Origin: GCA-016699445 sp964555055
Lineage (GTDB): Bacteria > UBA10199 > JACPAL01 > GCA-016699445
Direction of reading: 5' to 3'
Length of the DNA: 64,000 nt
Assembly: GCA_964555055.1 (NCBI GenBank)
Contig: CAZKQW010000003.1
Coordinates: 124,001 to 188,000, forward strand
Part shown: positions 35,635 to 43,786 of the stretch, piece after piece
How positions within the stretch are numbered: the first letter of the stretch is position 1
How the letters are laid out: the number at the start of each line of letters is the position of its first letter
The notes under the pieces: model-generated
Told to the model about the DNA's origin: nothing
Seen by the model: only the letters and a program-made list of their open reading frames with translations
Database searches by the model: none
Program-made: the position numbers and the translations under genes

Positions 35635-36483
35635 TCAGCCAAAATGCCCTGTCTTGTAGAAATTGTCCAAGAGAAGATCTTTTTGGCGGTAGCGTTCCAC
35701 GGTCCAAGCGGATAATTCCTTCTCGTTTTTGGGGAGATCGGCGATCGGAAACCGCCGTACGTTCAAATACACGACTTTCACGTGCCCTTTGATCCAATCG
35801 CTTAACGTCGGTGTTTTTCCGATGTAGCCGATCGTCATGTCGTAAACGGCGTGGGCGTGGTCGCCTAGGCCTTGGACGGTGGAGACGAAGCCCTTCGTGC
35901 GCGGCAGGAGGACGTGGTTCAAAAGAGGCATGCCTTGCTTGGCGGCGTAAGCCTGGCTGCGCTCCTTTTTCGCCTGCGTGAACCGCGTGCCTTCCAGGAA
36001 GGAAATGACCCAGACGGGAATCTTGTAACGGATCACTTTTTGGAAGACGGCTTGGATCTTGTTCTTATCGTCAGTCCAGTTCCTCTTGATGAAGAGGCAA
36101 TCGAGGAAGACCATGCCCCAACCCACACCGGGCACATACTTCAGCACGTCCTTCACGAACCACTTCATGTCGCCGAGCCGCCCCTTCGCCTTGGCGTACA
36201 TGAGAAGGACCGTGATATCCGCCATGGATTGGTGGTTGAGGATGACGACGGCGTTCTCGTGTCGCGGGATGTCGTCTCCCGTGATCTCCAGTCGTATCCC
36301 ATGCAGGATCTGCACGGCGCTCGTGCACCAACCCCACCAGAGATGGGCGCAATAGGAATTGAACTTACGGAACGCCGTCAGGGAAAACGGCCGTATCACG
36401 ACGAAGCTCAGCATTTGGAAGACGTTAATGACGACTAAGACAAGCACTAGGACGGAAAAGACGAACATGCTGAAAAAAGGCAT
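35635..36483 (-). CDS. 1-acylglycerol-3-phosphate acyltransferase-like (PlsC family)
   Basis: A 282-residue protein. Two hydrophobic segments lie at the N-terminus (about residues 5-38), followed by the acyltransferase domain with block I NHQSMADITV, block II-like VFLDCLFIKRNW and block III FLEGTRFT. The pattern and length resemble the membrane-bound YihG/AGPAT type. It probably transfers an acyl chain to lysophosphatidic acid or a related acceptor. The stop is contiguous with the polX start codon, so both are probably in one transcript. A second acyltransferase of the superfamily lies at 3.9 kb. Confidence 0.85.
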   Translation of the reverse strand: MPFFSMFVFSVLVLVLVVINVFQMLSFVVIRPFSLTAFRKFNSYCAHLWWGWCTSAVQILHGIRLEITGDDIPRHENAVVILNHQSMADITVLLMYAKAKGRLGDMKWFVKDVLKYVPGVGWGMVFLDCLFIKRNWTDDKNKIQAVFQKVIRYKIPVWVISFLEGTRFTQAKKERSQAYAAKQGMPLLNHVLLPRTKGFVSTVQGLGDHAHAVYDMTIGYIGKTPTLSDWIKGHVKVVYLNVRRFPIADLPKNEKELSAWTVERYRQKDLLLDNFYKTGHFG

Positions 36484-36615
36484 AAAAACTCCTTATAAAT
36501 CTACAAATGTTATTAAAGACTTAAATCAATAATGAAATGTTTTTTCCTAAATTTTAACACTCAGCGCAACAACTGAGGTTCTTGAATCACCGATAATGAC
36601 TCTCTAGGATTCATC

Positions 36616-38004
36616 ATGGATACAAGATCCATCACATTGCCAGTCATGGTACATACAACCCCTATCGGGACCGAAGGGGCTTTCGCATCCGTATGTAGGG
36701 ATTTTCTGGGAGAAGGTTATGTCTGTCCTGGCAGCTTAGAATGGAACCATTTTAGGGAGCGCTTCCTGACGGCCGCTAAATCCGACCCGGAAGGGATCTC
36801 GGCAGCCTGGCGTTTTATGAGTGGACGTGGGGTTGACGGCATTTCACTGGGTTGGCAGGTCATTTCCGTGGCTAAAGAAGTCCCTCATTTAGTCGCAGTC
36901 TCGGATGTCATCCCGCTGCTTAGCGAAAACGAATTCGGACACCTTTTAATAGCCGGCCTTGTCGAGTTATTGGGCGCTGTGCCGGATCCGGCTTCAACTC
37001 CTGCATTAATTAACATGCTTTTTAAGCGCCCGCGCACAGTGACAGACGCGGCATTAGTCGCTTTAGGAAAGGTAGGAGATCCCATCCAATTTCGCCCTCA
37101 TTATACAAATCGGCAAGTGGGCGGTGATTTAGCGCGAGTGGCAGGATGGAGAGGTGAAGGGGCGGCGTTTGATGATCTCCGGGCTGCTTATGCTGATACC
37201 CGAGAAAACGATGATCGTGCCAATATTTTGGAAGCTATGGGGACAGTGCGGCATTCCGAATCACATGCTTTCATTATCGATCAATTAAGAGTCGGCCTTT
37301 CAGGGAATGCGAGAGCGGCGGCCCTTCAATCTCTAGGAACCGCCTCGACCGGCTTCGAGCGTATTTTCGATATTTTATTCGAGGATATTAACCATTCCAA
37401 CCTTGATTATAAGGCATCGGCCCTATTCGCGTCATTGCTCATCGGGAAAAGAAAGGGCTTCGACTCCTTTCCTCCATCCCTCAGGGATGAAATCTTGAAA
37501 ATTTATGGGCAAGCTAGAACGCATAAGCGCTGTGATTTGGAGAAGGCAGGAGACATGGCGTTGACATCATCATTTGGATCCGCGGATGAATTGAGGAGTT
37601 TTATCCATCAAGACTATGAATTTTTATTTTGCATCATTCCGGAACCTAATGGTTGGACTCTACCGGAACATCATTATGAATTTATGGTGAGATCTTCCGA
37701 ATCGGGCATTCAACTGACGCGATACGGTGGTGAGGCTAATCTCCCTGGTATTGAATGGCCAGTTCAAGGGGACGAAGCTGAAAGATACTTGAGAGAAATA
37801 GGATTAATCGGAAGTCCTCATGTTGTACTGATTTTAAGGGGCGATAAAGGGAGCATTATGGCCCCTCCGCTTTTTGCAAAATTAGGACTTATGGGGCATT
37901 CGCATCCGGCGGCTCCTCAGGCGACCGAAGACGTAAGCGAGAATGATTATCTGACTTTCACGCACCATGACATGAGTTTAAGGGCCGTTAGACGATTTTC
38001 TTAG
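36616..38004 (+). CDS. Hypothetical protein with HEAT-like helical repeats
   Basis: A 462-residue soluble protein. Residues about 80-270 contain helical pairs spaced by about 35 residues with Pro/Asp turns (DPASTPALINMLFKRP, VTDAALVALGKVGDP, DDRANILEAMGTVRHSE, GNARAAALQSLGTA). These look like HEAT or PBS-lyase-type repeats. The last ~130 residues form a separate domain with His-rich stretches (LPEHHYEF, GHSHPAAPQ, FTHHDMSL). Local base composition is AT-richer than neighbours. The Shine-Dalgarno AGGA precedes the ATG. It is isolated, and its 3' end overlaps the VWA gene by 27 bases on the other strand. No function assigned. Confidence 0.65.
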   Translation: MDTRSITLPVMVHTTPIGTEGAFASVCRDFLGEGYVCPGSLEWNHFRERFLTAAKSDPEGISAAWRFMSGRGVDGISLGWQVISVAKEVPHLVAVSDVIPLLSENEFGHLLIAGLVELLGAVPDPASTPALINMLFKRPRTVTDAALVALGKVGDPIQFRPHYTNRQVGGDLARVAGWRGEGAAFDDLRAAYADTRENDDRANILEAMGTVRHSESHAFIIDQLRVGLSGNARAAALQSLGTASTGFERIFDILFEDINHSNLDYKASALFASLLIGKRKGFDSFPPSLRDEILKIYGQARTHKRCDLEKAGDMALTSSFGSADELRSFIHQDYEFLFCIIPEPNGWTLPEHHYEFMVRSSESGIQLTRYGGEANLPGIEWPVQGDEAERYLREIGLIGSPHVVLILRGDKGSIMAPPLFAKLGLMGHSHPAAPQATEDVSENDYLTFTHHDMSLRAVRRFS

Positions 38005-39156
38005 AACATCGATTGCTTGGGTTAATCCACTAACACTCAAAGAATACATTTTGAAAATCTTTTGTATGGCCTGGATCGTCGGGTGGTAGTCCCAGCTGTC
38101 CTTGGGCTCGGGATTGAGCCAGACGGATTTGGCGAAATGGTTCTTGATCTTCAGGAGCCAGTCGATTCCGCGGGTTTGGTCGGTATCGTAATAATCGATG
38201 ATGCCGCCGGTCGAGAAGAGTTCGTGAGGGCCCATGCAGGCGTCGCCGACGAAGATCACGTGGAAGGTCTTGCGGTATTTCTTGAAAAGCTCGTCGGTGG
38301 GGATCCATTTGCGTTGGTACATGTCGGTATAAATACGGGAGTAGACGCAATTGTGGAAGTAGTAGTGCTTGAAGGCCTTGAAGTGGTTCGAGGCGTGGGC
38401 GGCGGAGAAGAGGGTTTCGACCAGGCGCGCGTACGGATCCATGCTGCCGCCGACGTCCATTAGCAGAAGCAGCTCGGTTTGGTTTTTCTTGGGCGCCTCG
38501 AAGACGAGGTCGATCTCTCCGGCATTCCGGCAGGTCTTGTCGATGGTCTTGTCCATTTTGAGCTCGACGGCTTGGCCTTCGTGGTCCAGGCGGCGCAATC
38601 TCTTGAGCGCGACTTTGATCTGGCGGGTGTCGAGGACGACGTCGTCCCGGTAATTCTGGAACCGACGTTCCTCGGCGATCTTCACGGCCGAACGCCCACC
38701 GCCGGGGCCGCCAATGCGCATGCCGGAAGGATGCGACCCCCCATGCCCGAAAGGCGAGGTCCCGCCGGTGCCGATCCAGTGGCTACCACCGTGGTGTTCT
38801 TCCGTCTGCTCTTTCAGGCGTTCGAGGAATTTTTTGCGGAGTTCCTCAAGGCTGAGCGGGTCGATATCCGGCATCGCCGGACGCGACCCCGGTTCCACCA
38901 TTTTATTCAGCCAATCTAAAAGCTCTTTCTTGATGTCGATCTCGCCTTCCAGGCCTTTAAAGCAAGCGACGAACGCACGGTCGAAGGCGTCGTAAAGATT
39001 TTCCGATTTCACGAGGATGGACCGCGCCAAATGATAAAATCGCGTGAGCGAGGAGTCGGCGATATCTTGAGACAAAGCGTCCATCAGGTACAGCCATTCC
39101 TGAGTCCCGACCGAGATTTTATGGGCTCTGAGGACGTAGAGAAATGGGAGTAGCAT
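37978..39156 (-). CDS. VWA-domain protein, CoxE-like
   Basis: A 392-residue protein whose C-terminal half is a von Willebrand A domain with a modified MIDAS motif: LLMDVGGSMDPY replaces the usual DxSGSM. The N-terminal region is helical, with a Gly/His-rich linker (about 130-165) containing GGSHWIGTGGTSPFGHGG. Proteins of this type act with MoxR-type AAA ATPases as chaperone pairs for metal-cofactor insertion or protein-complex remodelling. The partner ATPase is upstream on the same strand, but a toxin-antitoxin pair separates them. Target unknown. Confidence 0.85.
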   Translation of the reverse strand: MLLPFLYVLRAHKISVGTQEWLYLMDALSQDIADSSLTRFYHLARSILVKSENLYDAFDRAFVACFKGLEGEIDIKKELLDWLNKMVEPGSRPAMPDIDPLSLEELRKKFLERLKEQTEEHHGGSHWIGTGGTSPFGHGGSHPSGMRIGGPGGGRSAVKIAEERRFQNYRDDVVLDTRQIKVALKRLRRLDHEGQAVELKMDKTIDKTCRNAGEIDLVFEAPKKNQTELLLLMDVGGSMDPYARLVETLFSAAHASNHFKAFKHYYFHNCVYSRIYTDMYQRKWIPTDELFKKYRKTFHVIFVGDACMGPHELFSTGGIIDYYDTDQTRGIDWLLKIKNHFAKSVWLNPEPKDSWDYHPTIQAIQKIFKMYSLSVSGLTQAIDVLRKSSNGP

Positions 39157-39187
39157 GGTTAGGATTTGTTCTGGAATTTTAAAAAAC

Positions 39188-39586
39188 TCAAGGCAGGAAA
39201 ACGGAAATGGAAGAGACGCCTAAAAAGCCTTGGTCGAACGTGGCGATCCTCTTAATCTTGTTTCTCTGCATGACGGAGACGTGAAGGGCGTCTCTTGAAG
39301 AGAGGTGGGTATGAGACTGAAGAAGGCTTTTCGATTCATCGACGTCCTCCGGAAGGATTTCCAACCAACGGATCGGGAGGGCGCGAAAGGCGTCGTATAC
39401 TTTCATCCCATCTTCGAAACGGTGAATGGCTCGGTAACGATGTAAAATTTCCTGTAGCACTTCAGCCGAAGCGGCGGCGTCGATGTCCCCGTGGATAATT
39501 TTTTTCAAAATGGAGATGCAGTGCGCTTTTTGAGCCGAATCGGTTCCCGCGGCGTACATGGGAATGTTGGAGTCGATGAAAATCAA
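39188..39586 (-). CDS. PIN-domain toxin (VapC-like)
   Basis: A 132-residue PIN protein. The expected acidic residues occur in FIDSNIPMY, SAEVLQEILHRY, LSSRDALHVSV and TFDQGFLGV, which together form the Mg2+-binding nuclease site. VapC toxins cleave tRNA or rRNA when free of antitoxin. The ATG overlaps the antitoxin stop by four bases (39583-39586). The pair is inserted between the MoxR ATPase and VWA genes. The variant at the start (IPMYAAG) is typical of the TA-type PIN family that pairs with RHH antitoxins. Confidence 0.85.
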   Translation of the reverse strand: MIFIDSNIPMYAAGTDSAQKAHCISILKKIIHGDIDAAASAEVLQEILHRYRAIHRFEDGMKVYDAFRALPIRWLEILPEDVDESKSLLQSHTHLSSRDALHVSVMQRNKIKRIATFDQGFLGVSSISVFLP

Positions 39587-39816
39587 GCCCGGCCATCCTC
39601 GATTTCCCTTAACATTTGTTCAATGGGCGGAGCCGGTAGCTGCAAAGCTTGGAAGATCTCTAAAGATGGAACATCATTTTTTAAGCCGCGTTTCGCGAGG
39701 CGATCTTTTATAAGCGCGCGGACCCATTCAGAAATGCTCTGACCTTCTTGGGCAGAAACCTTCCTAACCATTGAATATTCCTTAGCTTCTAATATGACTT
39801 GGAGTCTTTCACTCAT
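39583..39816 (-). CDS. RHH-type antitoxin (VapB-like)
   Basis: A 77-residue protein with a predicted ribbon-helix-helix fold at residues 3-45 (RLQVILEAKEYSMVRKVSAQ, then GQSISEWVRALIKD). The tail is acidic and extended, of the kind that wraps the toxin. It overlaps the PIN toxin gene and is read first, as usual for autoregulated TA operons. There is no Shine-Dalgarno: a -10 box CATACT ends seven bases before the ATG, so the mRNA is probably leaderless. Confidence 0.8.
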   Translation of the reverse strand: MSERLQVILEAKEYSMVRKVSAQEGQSISEWVRALIKDRLAKRGLKNDVPSLEIFQALQLPAPPIEQMLREIEDGRA

Positions 39817-39823
39817 GAGTAAC

Positions 39824-39852
39824 AGTATGAGTATGATTGGAGTTTAGGTCAA
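39824..39852 (-). promoter_or_regulatory. Promoter of the VapBC-like module, leaderless
   Basis: On the minus strand: -35 TTGACC (39852-39847), a 17-bp spacer, and -10 CATACT (39829-39824), followed after seven bases by the antitoxin ATG. CATACT is repeated in tandem (39835-39824). ACTCATGAGT, a perfect 10-bp palindrome, covers the start codon; either could be the autoregulatory operator. Confidence 0.6.
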
Positions 39853-39865
39853 TGAATTTATGAGA

Positions 39866-40693
39866 CTACTGGTACCGATACGTCGACTTCTTGGTGGCGA
39901 TATCCTGTTCGTTCTTGAGCAGGCAACCGATCAACGGGGCCTCTTCCCAAGACTTCGGATCCAAGCCCATTGCGATGAGAGCGTGTAGCCAATCGATCAG
40001 CTCCGAAGTGGAAGGGGGCTTCTTTAAGCCCGTGCGGTTCCGGATCTCGTAGAATTTCTTGAGGGCCGCCTCGAGCATCTTCTTTTCGATGGCCGGGAAG
40101 TGCACCTTCACGATCTGCTCCATCATTTCCATGTTCGGAAATTCGATGAAGTGGAAGACACAGCGGCGGAGAAAGGCGTCCGGGAGTTCCTTTTCGGAAT
40201 TGGACGTGATCACGACCATGGGACGGTGTTTTGCGGAGATCTCCTCGCGCGTTTCGGGAATGTAGAAGCGCATCTCGTCGATCTCCGACAGGAGGTCGTT
40301 GGGAAACTCCAAGTCGGCCTTGTCAATCTCGTCGATCAAAAGAACGACGGGCTCCGGTGCGACGAAGGATTCGCCCAATTTCCCGAGCTTGATGTAATGC
40401 TTGATGTTCGAGACGTCGCCGCCCCCGAAGCGGCTGTCGTTCAATCGCTGGACGGTGTCGTAGACGTAAAGACCTTCGACGGCCTTCGTCGTGGATTTGA
40501 TGTTCCAGCGGAGCAAGGGACGGCCGATGGCTTTCGCGATGGATTGGGCGAGGAGCGTTTTGCCAGTGCCGGGCTCGCCCTTGAGCAACAAGGGTCTCTT
40601 GATGGCGAGGGCGACGTTGACGACTTCCTGGAGGGCCTCGGAGGCGACGTAATCCTCGGTGCCGGCGTAGGCTTCTTTTTTAGATTTTATCAT
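39866..40693 (-). CDS. MoxR-type AAA+ ATPase
   Basis: A 275-residue AAA+ protein: Walker A GEPGTGKTLLAQ, Walker B VLLIDEIDKAD, sensor 1 ITSNSEKELPDAF, arginine finger region LRRCVFHFIEFP. The EDYVASEALQEVVNVAL start and the length fit the MoxR family (APE2220/CGN-like branch). It should act with the VWA protein encoded beyond the VapBC-like pair. Together they form a chaperone-like complex whose client is not evident from the surroundings. Confidence 0.88.
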   Translation of the reverse strand: MIKSKKEAYAGTEDYVASEALQEVVNVALAIKRPLLLKGEPGTGKTLLAQSIAKAIGRPLLRWNIKSTTKAVEGLYVYDTVQRLNDSRFGGGDVSNIKHYIKLGKLGESFVAPEPVVLLIDEIDKADLEFPNDLLSEIDEMRFYIPETREEISAKHRPMVVITSNSEKELPDAFLRRCVFHFIEFPNMEMMEQIVKVHFPAIEKKMLEAALKKFYEIRNRTGLKKPPSTSELIDWLHALIAMGLDPKSWEEAPLIGCLLKNEQDIATKKSTYRYQ

Positions 40694-40761
40694 GCCGCGG
40701 CGCTTAGTGAAATCGCTTTAGTCATGCAAGGTTTCTGTCGTTAAGACTTCGATTCAGACAC

Positions 40762-41610
40762 TTAACCCTTCTGTTCAAGTTTCATCGCCATTTTAACAAC
40801 ACGCTCGGCAAAATTTTCCCCTCCAAAGCGGATTTTCTGAAGCTCTCGTTGGGTTTCTGCGCGAGCTTTCACTTCCGGGTAATCAGGATAGATTCGACTC
40901 ATGAAATCTTCTGCCGCACTGAGGATTTGAGGATCTGGAGTAGTGTTGAGACAATCGAATACAGCGCTACGCCATCTTTGAACTCTTGGAGGAAGAGGCC
41001 TTTCCAAGGGCAATCTAACTGTTATTTCCAGGTTCTCGTGATCCGAGGACCTGTGTGGTTTTGTTGCGCCGGGAAAAGTCATGGTGACTGTCCCTGAGAC
41101 CTTTTCATCTTGAAAGAGCTTAACGACCGCATTGTGTATTTCAGAAATATGTACGTCGAGAGGAAGGGAAAAATAAGCACGGAGAGCTAATAAGACAATA
41201 TGATTAAGATCGTAGGTATACCGAGCTGACAGTTTTTGTTTATTTAGGAAAATCTCTGCTAGGACCATAGACGGCGGGGTAGCATAACTAGGATCGTAAT
41301 CTGACAAAAACATATCAGATTCTTCGAAGATCCTATTGGAAGGCGGCCGAAAAACTTGAATGCTTCTATAATCATCCTGGGTACTTTGTAGAGATACACC
41401 ATTATCATTAGGAATCGCTGCGATCTTATTCGAGTTCTCTAAAATCGGCAGCATATCTATCCAAAATTGATCCCGAAACTTACCGTAAACGCTTGGAGTC
41501 AATGCCATAGAGAAAATGCCTTCTGATGTTCTTATCGGCACATAGGCATTGCTAATTTGGGGATCGATTTTGAAAGCCGAGTAGATCTGTAAGTCAGGTG
41601 ATAGTTTCAT
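40762..41610 (-). CDS. Hypothetical soluble protein, unrecognised
   Basis: A 282-residue protein without signal or membrane segments; mixed alpha/beta character and no motif I recognise. A basic, proline-rich segment (RLPLERPLPPRVQRWR) precedes a helical C-terminal domain (about 220-282). The base composition is AT-rich relative to moxR. A GGAG Shine-Dalgarno lies before the ATG at 41610. It sits inside a perfect 14-base palindrome (CTAACTCCAGTTAG, 41614-41627) that may be an operator. It is divergent from a PIN/RHH module. Orphan gene, possibly acquired with the adjacent TA module. Confidence 0.6.
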   Translation of the reverse strand: MKLSPDLQIYSAFKIDPQISNAYVPIRTSEGIFSMALTPSVYGKFRDQFWIDMLPILENSNKIAAIPNDNGVSLQSTQDDYRSIQVFRPPSNRIFEESDMFLSDYDPSYATPPSMVLAEIFLNKQKLSARYTYDLNHIVLLALRAYFSLPLDVHISEIHNAVVKLFQDEKVSGTVTMTFPGATKPHRSSDHENLEITVRLPLERPLPPRVQRWRSAVFDCLNTTPDPQILSAAEDFMSRIYPDYPEVKARAETQRELQKIRFGGENFAERVVKMAMKLEQKG

Positions 41611-41714
41611 GCGCTAACTCCAGTTAGTAGTTGTTATCGAAATCGAATGGAATTTGTTGCGTATTATTTCTTCATATTTTCTTCATATTAAGCACGGGCG
41701 ACCGCATATCCGAA

Positions 41715-41747
41715 TTGACAAAATATTGGTATTGCCTATAATACCAA
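41715..41747 (+). promoter_or_regulatory. Promoter and operator of the PIN/RHH module, nearly leaderless
   Basis: A near-ideal promoter: TTGACA (41715-41720), 16-bp spacer, TATAAT (41737-41742). A perfect inverted repeat TTGGTATT (41726-41733)/AATACCAA (41740-41747) covers the -10 box, so bound antitoxin would block transcription. The toxin GTG starts nine bases after the -10 box, leaving at most a few untranslated bases and no Shine-Dalgarno. Confidence 0.75.
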
Positions 41748-41751
41748 AATC

Positions 41752-42171
41752 GTGAATGTGGTTTTCGACACTAATGTATTGATCTCCGCTTTAAGGTCCA
41801 AGCGAGGGGCGTCTTTCAAATTGCTTTCGAACGTGGATCGGGGTGTTTACACGCTCCAGCTTTCTGTTCCGCTGCTATTTGAATACGAAAGTGTCTTAAA
41901 AAGGGACTGTGTCCATACGGGACTTTGTAAAAAGGATGTCGACGCTATTTTAGACTACTTGTGTCTGGTTTCGGAGAAAAGGAAGATATTCTACTTATGG
42001 CGACCGCAATTGAAGGATCCAAGCGATGATTTCATCCTCGAATTAGCGGTGGAATCGCGATGCCGGTACATCATTACGTTCAATAAAAAGGATTTCGAGA
42101 GAAGTAACGATTTTGGAATCGCTTTGGCGACACCCAAAGAATTTCTCACGATATTAGGAGGTAAAATATGA
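41752..42171 (+). CDS. PIN-domain putative toxin
   Basis: A 139-residue PIN protein of the COG1569 type. It begins NVVFDTNVLISALRSKRGAS, has a conserved Glu in PLLFEYESVL, and DPSDDFILELAVESRC and IITFNKKDF for the other acidic sites. The start is GTG 41752, immediately after a strong promoter. Its stop overlaps the following RHH antitoxin gene by four bases. Here the toxin gene comes first, the reverse of the usual order. The nuclease target is unknown. Confidence 0.8.
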   Translation: MNVVFDTNVLISALRSKRGASFKLLSNVDRGVYTLQLSVPLLFEYESVLKRDCVHTGLCKKDVDAILDYLCLVSEKRKIFYLWRPQLKDPSDDFILELAVESRCRYIITFNKKDFERSNDFGIALATPKEFLTILGGKI

Positions 42172-42407
42172 GCACCATCAGCCTTAGGCTTCCGGATTCA
42201 TTGCATAAAAAAGCGCGGGAGATTTCTTCGAAAGACGGGATTTCGATTAATCAATTCGTTACCTCAGCACTCGCCGAAAAGATCAGTTCCTTTTTGGCCG
42301 AGGAATATCTTGAGGAAAGAGCCGCGCGTGGAAATAAGCAAGCCTTTATGAAAGCTCTGAAAAAAGTGAAAAACAAGCAACCAGACCAGGAAGAAGATGT
42401 CTTATGA
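42168..42407 (+). CDS. RHH/HicB-like antitoxin
   Basis: A 79-residue protein: STISLRLPDSLHKKAREIS and GISINQFVTSALAEKI form a ribbon-helix-helix domain of the HicB/Arc type. The acidic/basic tail (about residues 45-79) would contact the PIN toxin. It overlaps the toxin at its start and aroG at its end (ATGA at 42404-42407). Translation of the essential-pathway gene aroG is therefore coupled to the antitoxin. Confidence 0.8.
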   Translation: MSTISLRLPDSLHKKAREISSKDGISINQFVTSALAEKISSFLAEEYLEERAARGNKQAFMKALKKVKNKQPDQEEDVL

Positions 42408-43462
42408 TGGACCTCAAAAATCTCGTTAATACGAACGTCAAGGGCAGCTACCTCATCCCCACGCCGGAGGAGATTCAGAAGCAATTCCCGGCTTCGGAAA
42501 CCAGCTTAAAAACCGTGCTGCACGGACGTCAGGTCATCAAGGACATTCTGGACGGCAAGGATAAACGCCTCTTCGTGGTCATGGGTCCGTGCTCGATTCA
42601 TGATGTGAAAGCGGCCCACGAATATGCGGAAAAGCTGAAGACGTTGGCGGCCCAGGTGAAAGAGACGCTCTTCCTGGTCATGCGCGTCTATTTCGAAAAG
42701 CCCCGAACGACCATCGGGTGGAAGGGTTTGATCAACGACCCGCACATGGACGATTCTTTTAAAATCGAAGAAGGTCTCAAGCTGGCGCGCGATCTCCTGA
42801 TCGAGCTGACGCATATGGGTTTGCCGACGGCTACGGAGGCTTTGGATCCCATCACGCCCCAATACCTTTCGGAGCTCATCTCCTGGTCGGCTATCGGTGC
42901 CCGGACCACGGAGTCGCAGACGCACCGTGAGATGTCCAGCGGGCTCTCGACCCCCGTCGGGTTCAAGAACGGGACGGACGGTTCCATCCAAGTGGCTTTG
43001 GACGCGATGAAGTCCGTGCAGAATCCCCACCATTTTCTGGGCATCGATTCCAAAGGGCGGATTTCGGTCTTCATGACGCGAGGGAATCCGTACGCCCATA
43101 TCGTGCTTCGCGGAGGCCAGAAGGGGCCTAATTACGATCCCGAGACCATCCGCTCCTGCGAAGCCGCCTTGGAAAAGGCGGGTTTAAGGAAGAAGATCAT
43201 GGTGGATTGCAGCCATGGGAATTCGAATAAGGACTACAATAAGCAGCCGGAAGTCTTTCAAGCGGTGATCGACCAAGTGATCCAGGGCAACACGTCCATT
43301 TGCGGCATGATGCTCGAGAGCCACCTCTTCGCCGGCAACCAAAAAATCCCGTCCGACCTGACTCAATTGAAATACGGCATCTCTGTCACGGACGCGTGCA
43401 TCAATTGGGAAACGACGGAAAATCTCATTTTAGAAGCCCATCAAAAATTAAAGACAAATTAA
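42404..43462 (+). CDS. aroG: 3-deoxy-7-phosphoheptulonate synthase (DAHP synthase, class I)
   Basis: A 352-residue enzyme of the AroF/AroG/AroH type. Features: metal-ligand Cys63 in VVMGPCSIHDV, MRVYFEKPRTTIGWKGLIND in two overlapping motifs, PTATEALDPITPQYL, GARTTESQTHREMSSG, GFKNGTDGS, LRGGQKGPNY and MVDCSHGNSNKD. It catalyses the first step of aromatic amino acid synthesis. The full N-terminal extension that holds the feedback site in E. coli enzymes is present. Its ATG is embedded in the stop of the upstream antitoxin, so in this strain it appears to be read from the TA promoter. Confidence 0.95.
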   Translation: MMDLKNLVNTNVKGSYLIPTPEEIQKQFPASETSLKTVLHGRQVIKDILDGKDKRLFVVMGPCSIHDVKAAHEYAEKLKTLAAQVKETLFLVMRVYFEKPRTTIGWKGLINDPHMDDSFKIEEGLKLARDLLIELTHMGLPTATEALDPITPQYLSELISWSAIGARTTESQTHREMSSGLSTPVGFKNGTDGSIQVALDAMKSVQNPHHFLGIDSKGRISVFMTRGNPYAHIVLRGGQKGPNYDPETIRSCEAALEKAGLRKKIMVDCSHGNSNKDYNKQPEVFQAVIDQVIQGNTSICGMMLESHLFAGNQKIPSDLTQLKYGISVTDACINWETTENLILEAHQKLKTN

Positions 43463-43469
43463 TATTCCT

Positions 43470-43544
43470 GATCGGTAATAATTTGATTGTATTAGTACTA
43501 TTTAGATACTATTTAGATACTATTTTGGTGGTATAATACCGATC
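43470..43544 (+). promoter_or_regulatory. hipBA promoter with three 11-bp direct repeats and flanking inverted repeat
   Basis: Between aroG and hipB: GATCGGTA (43470-43477) and its complement TACCGATC (43537-43544) flank the region. Between them are tandem copies of TACTATTTAGA at 43496-43506 and 43507-43517 and a variant TACTATTTTGG at 43518-43528. A -10 TATAAT lies at 43532-43537. The 11-bp period puts all copies on one helix face, as expected for cooperative binding of a small HTH regulator such as HipB. The ATG is 15 bases after the -10 box. Confidence 0.6.
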
Positions 43545-43552
43545 GGGAATAG

Positions 43553-43786
43553 ATGGATTTCAAAAAATTAAAAGAGCTCTCGTTTATTATAAAGGGTGAA
43601 CGAAGCCGTCAGAACTTAACTCAAGCGGAAGCCGCTTCTCTTTGCGGTGTCGGCACTCGGTTCCTCTCCGATCTGGAGAATGGGAAAGAAACGGTCCATT
43701 TTGGAAAAGTCCTGCAAGTCCTCGATGGCTTGGGGTTGAGCTTATCTATCAGGGAAAAAACGAAAAATCATGAGGCGGCCTCGTGA
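43553..43786 (+). CDS. hipB: HipB-like HTH antitoxin
   Basis: A 77-residue protein with an XRE-type helix-turn-helix (NLTQAEAASLCGVGTRFLSD, then LENGKETVHFGKVLQVLDGL). It is the transcriptional repressor and antitoxin partner of HipA. The stop overlaps the hipA start (GTGA at 43783-43786). The preceding repeats are the probable operator. Confidence 0.88.
   Translation: MDFKKLKELSFIIKGERSRQNLTQAEAASLCGVGTRFLSDLENGKETVHFGKVLQVLDGLGLSLSIREKTKNHEAAS

Noticed and set aside
43496..43528. Tandem 11-bp repeats as a CRISPR remnant
   Set aside because: Units are directly adjacent without spacers and sit in a promoter.
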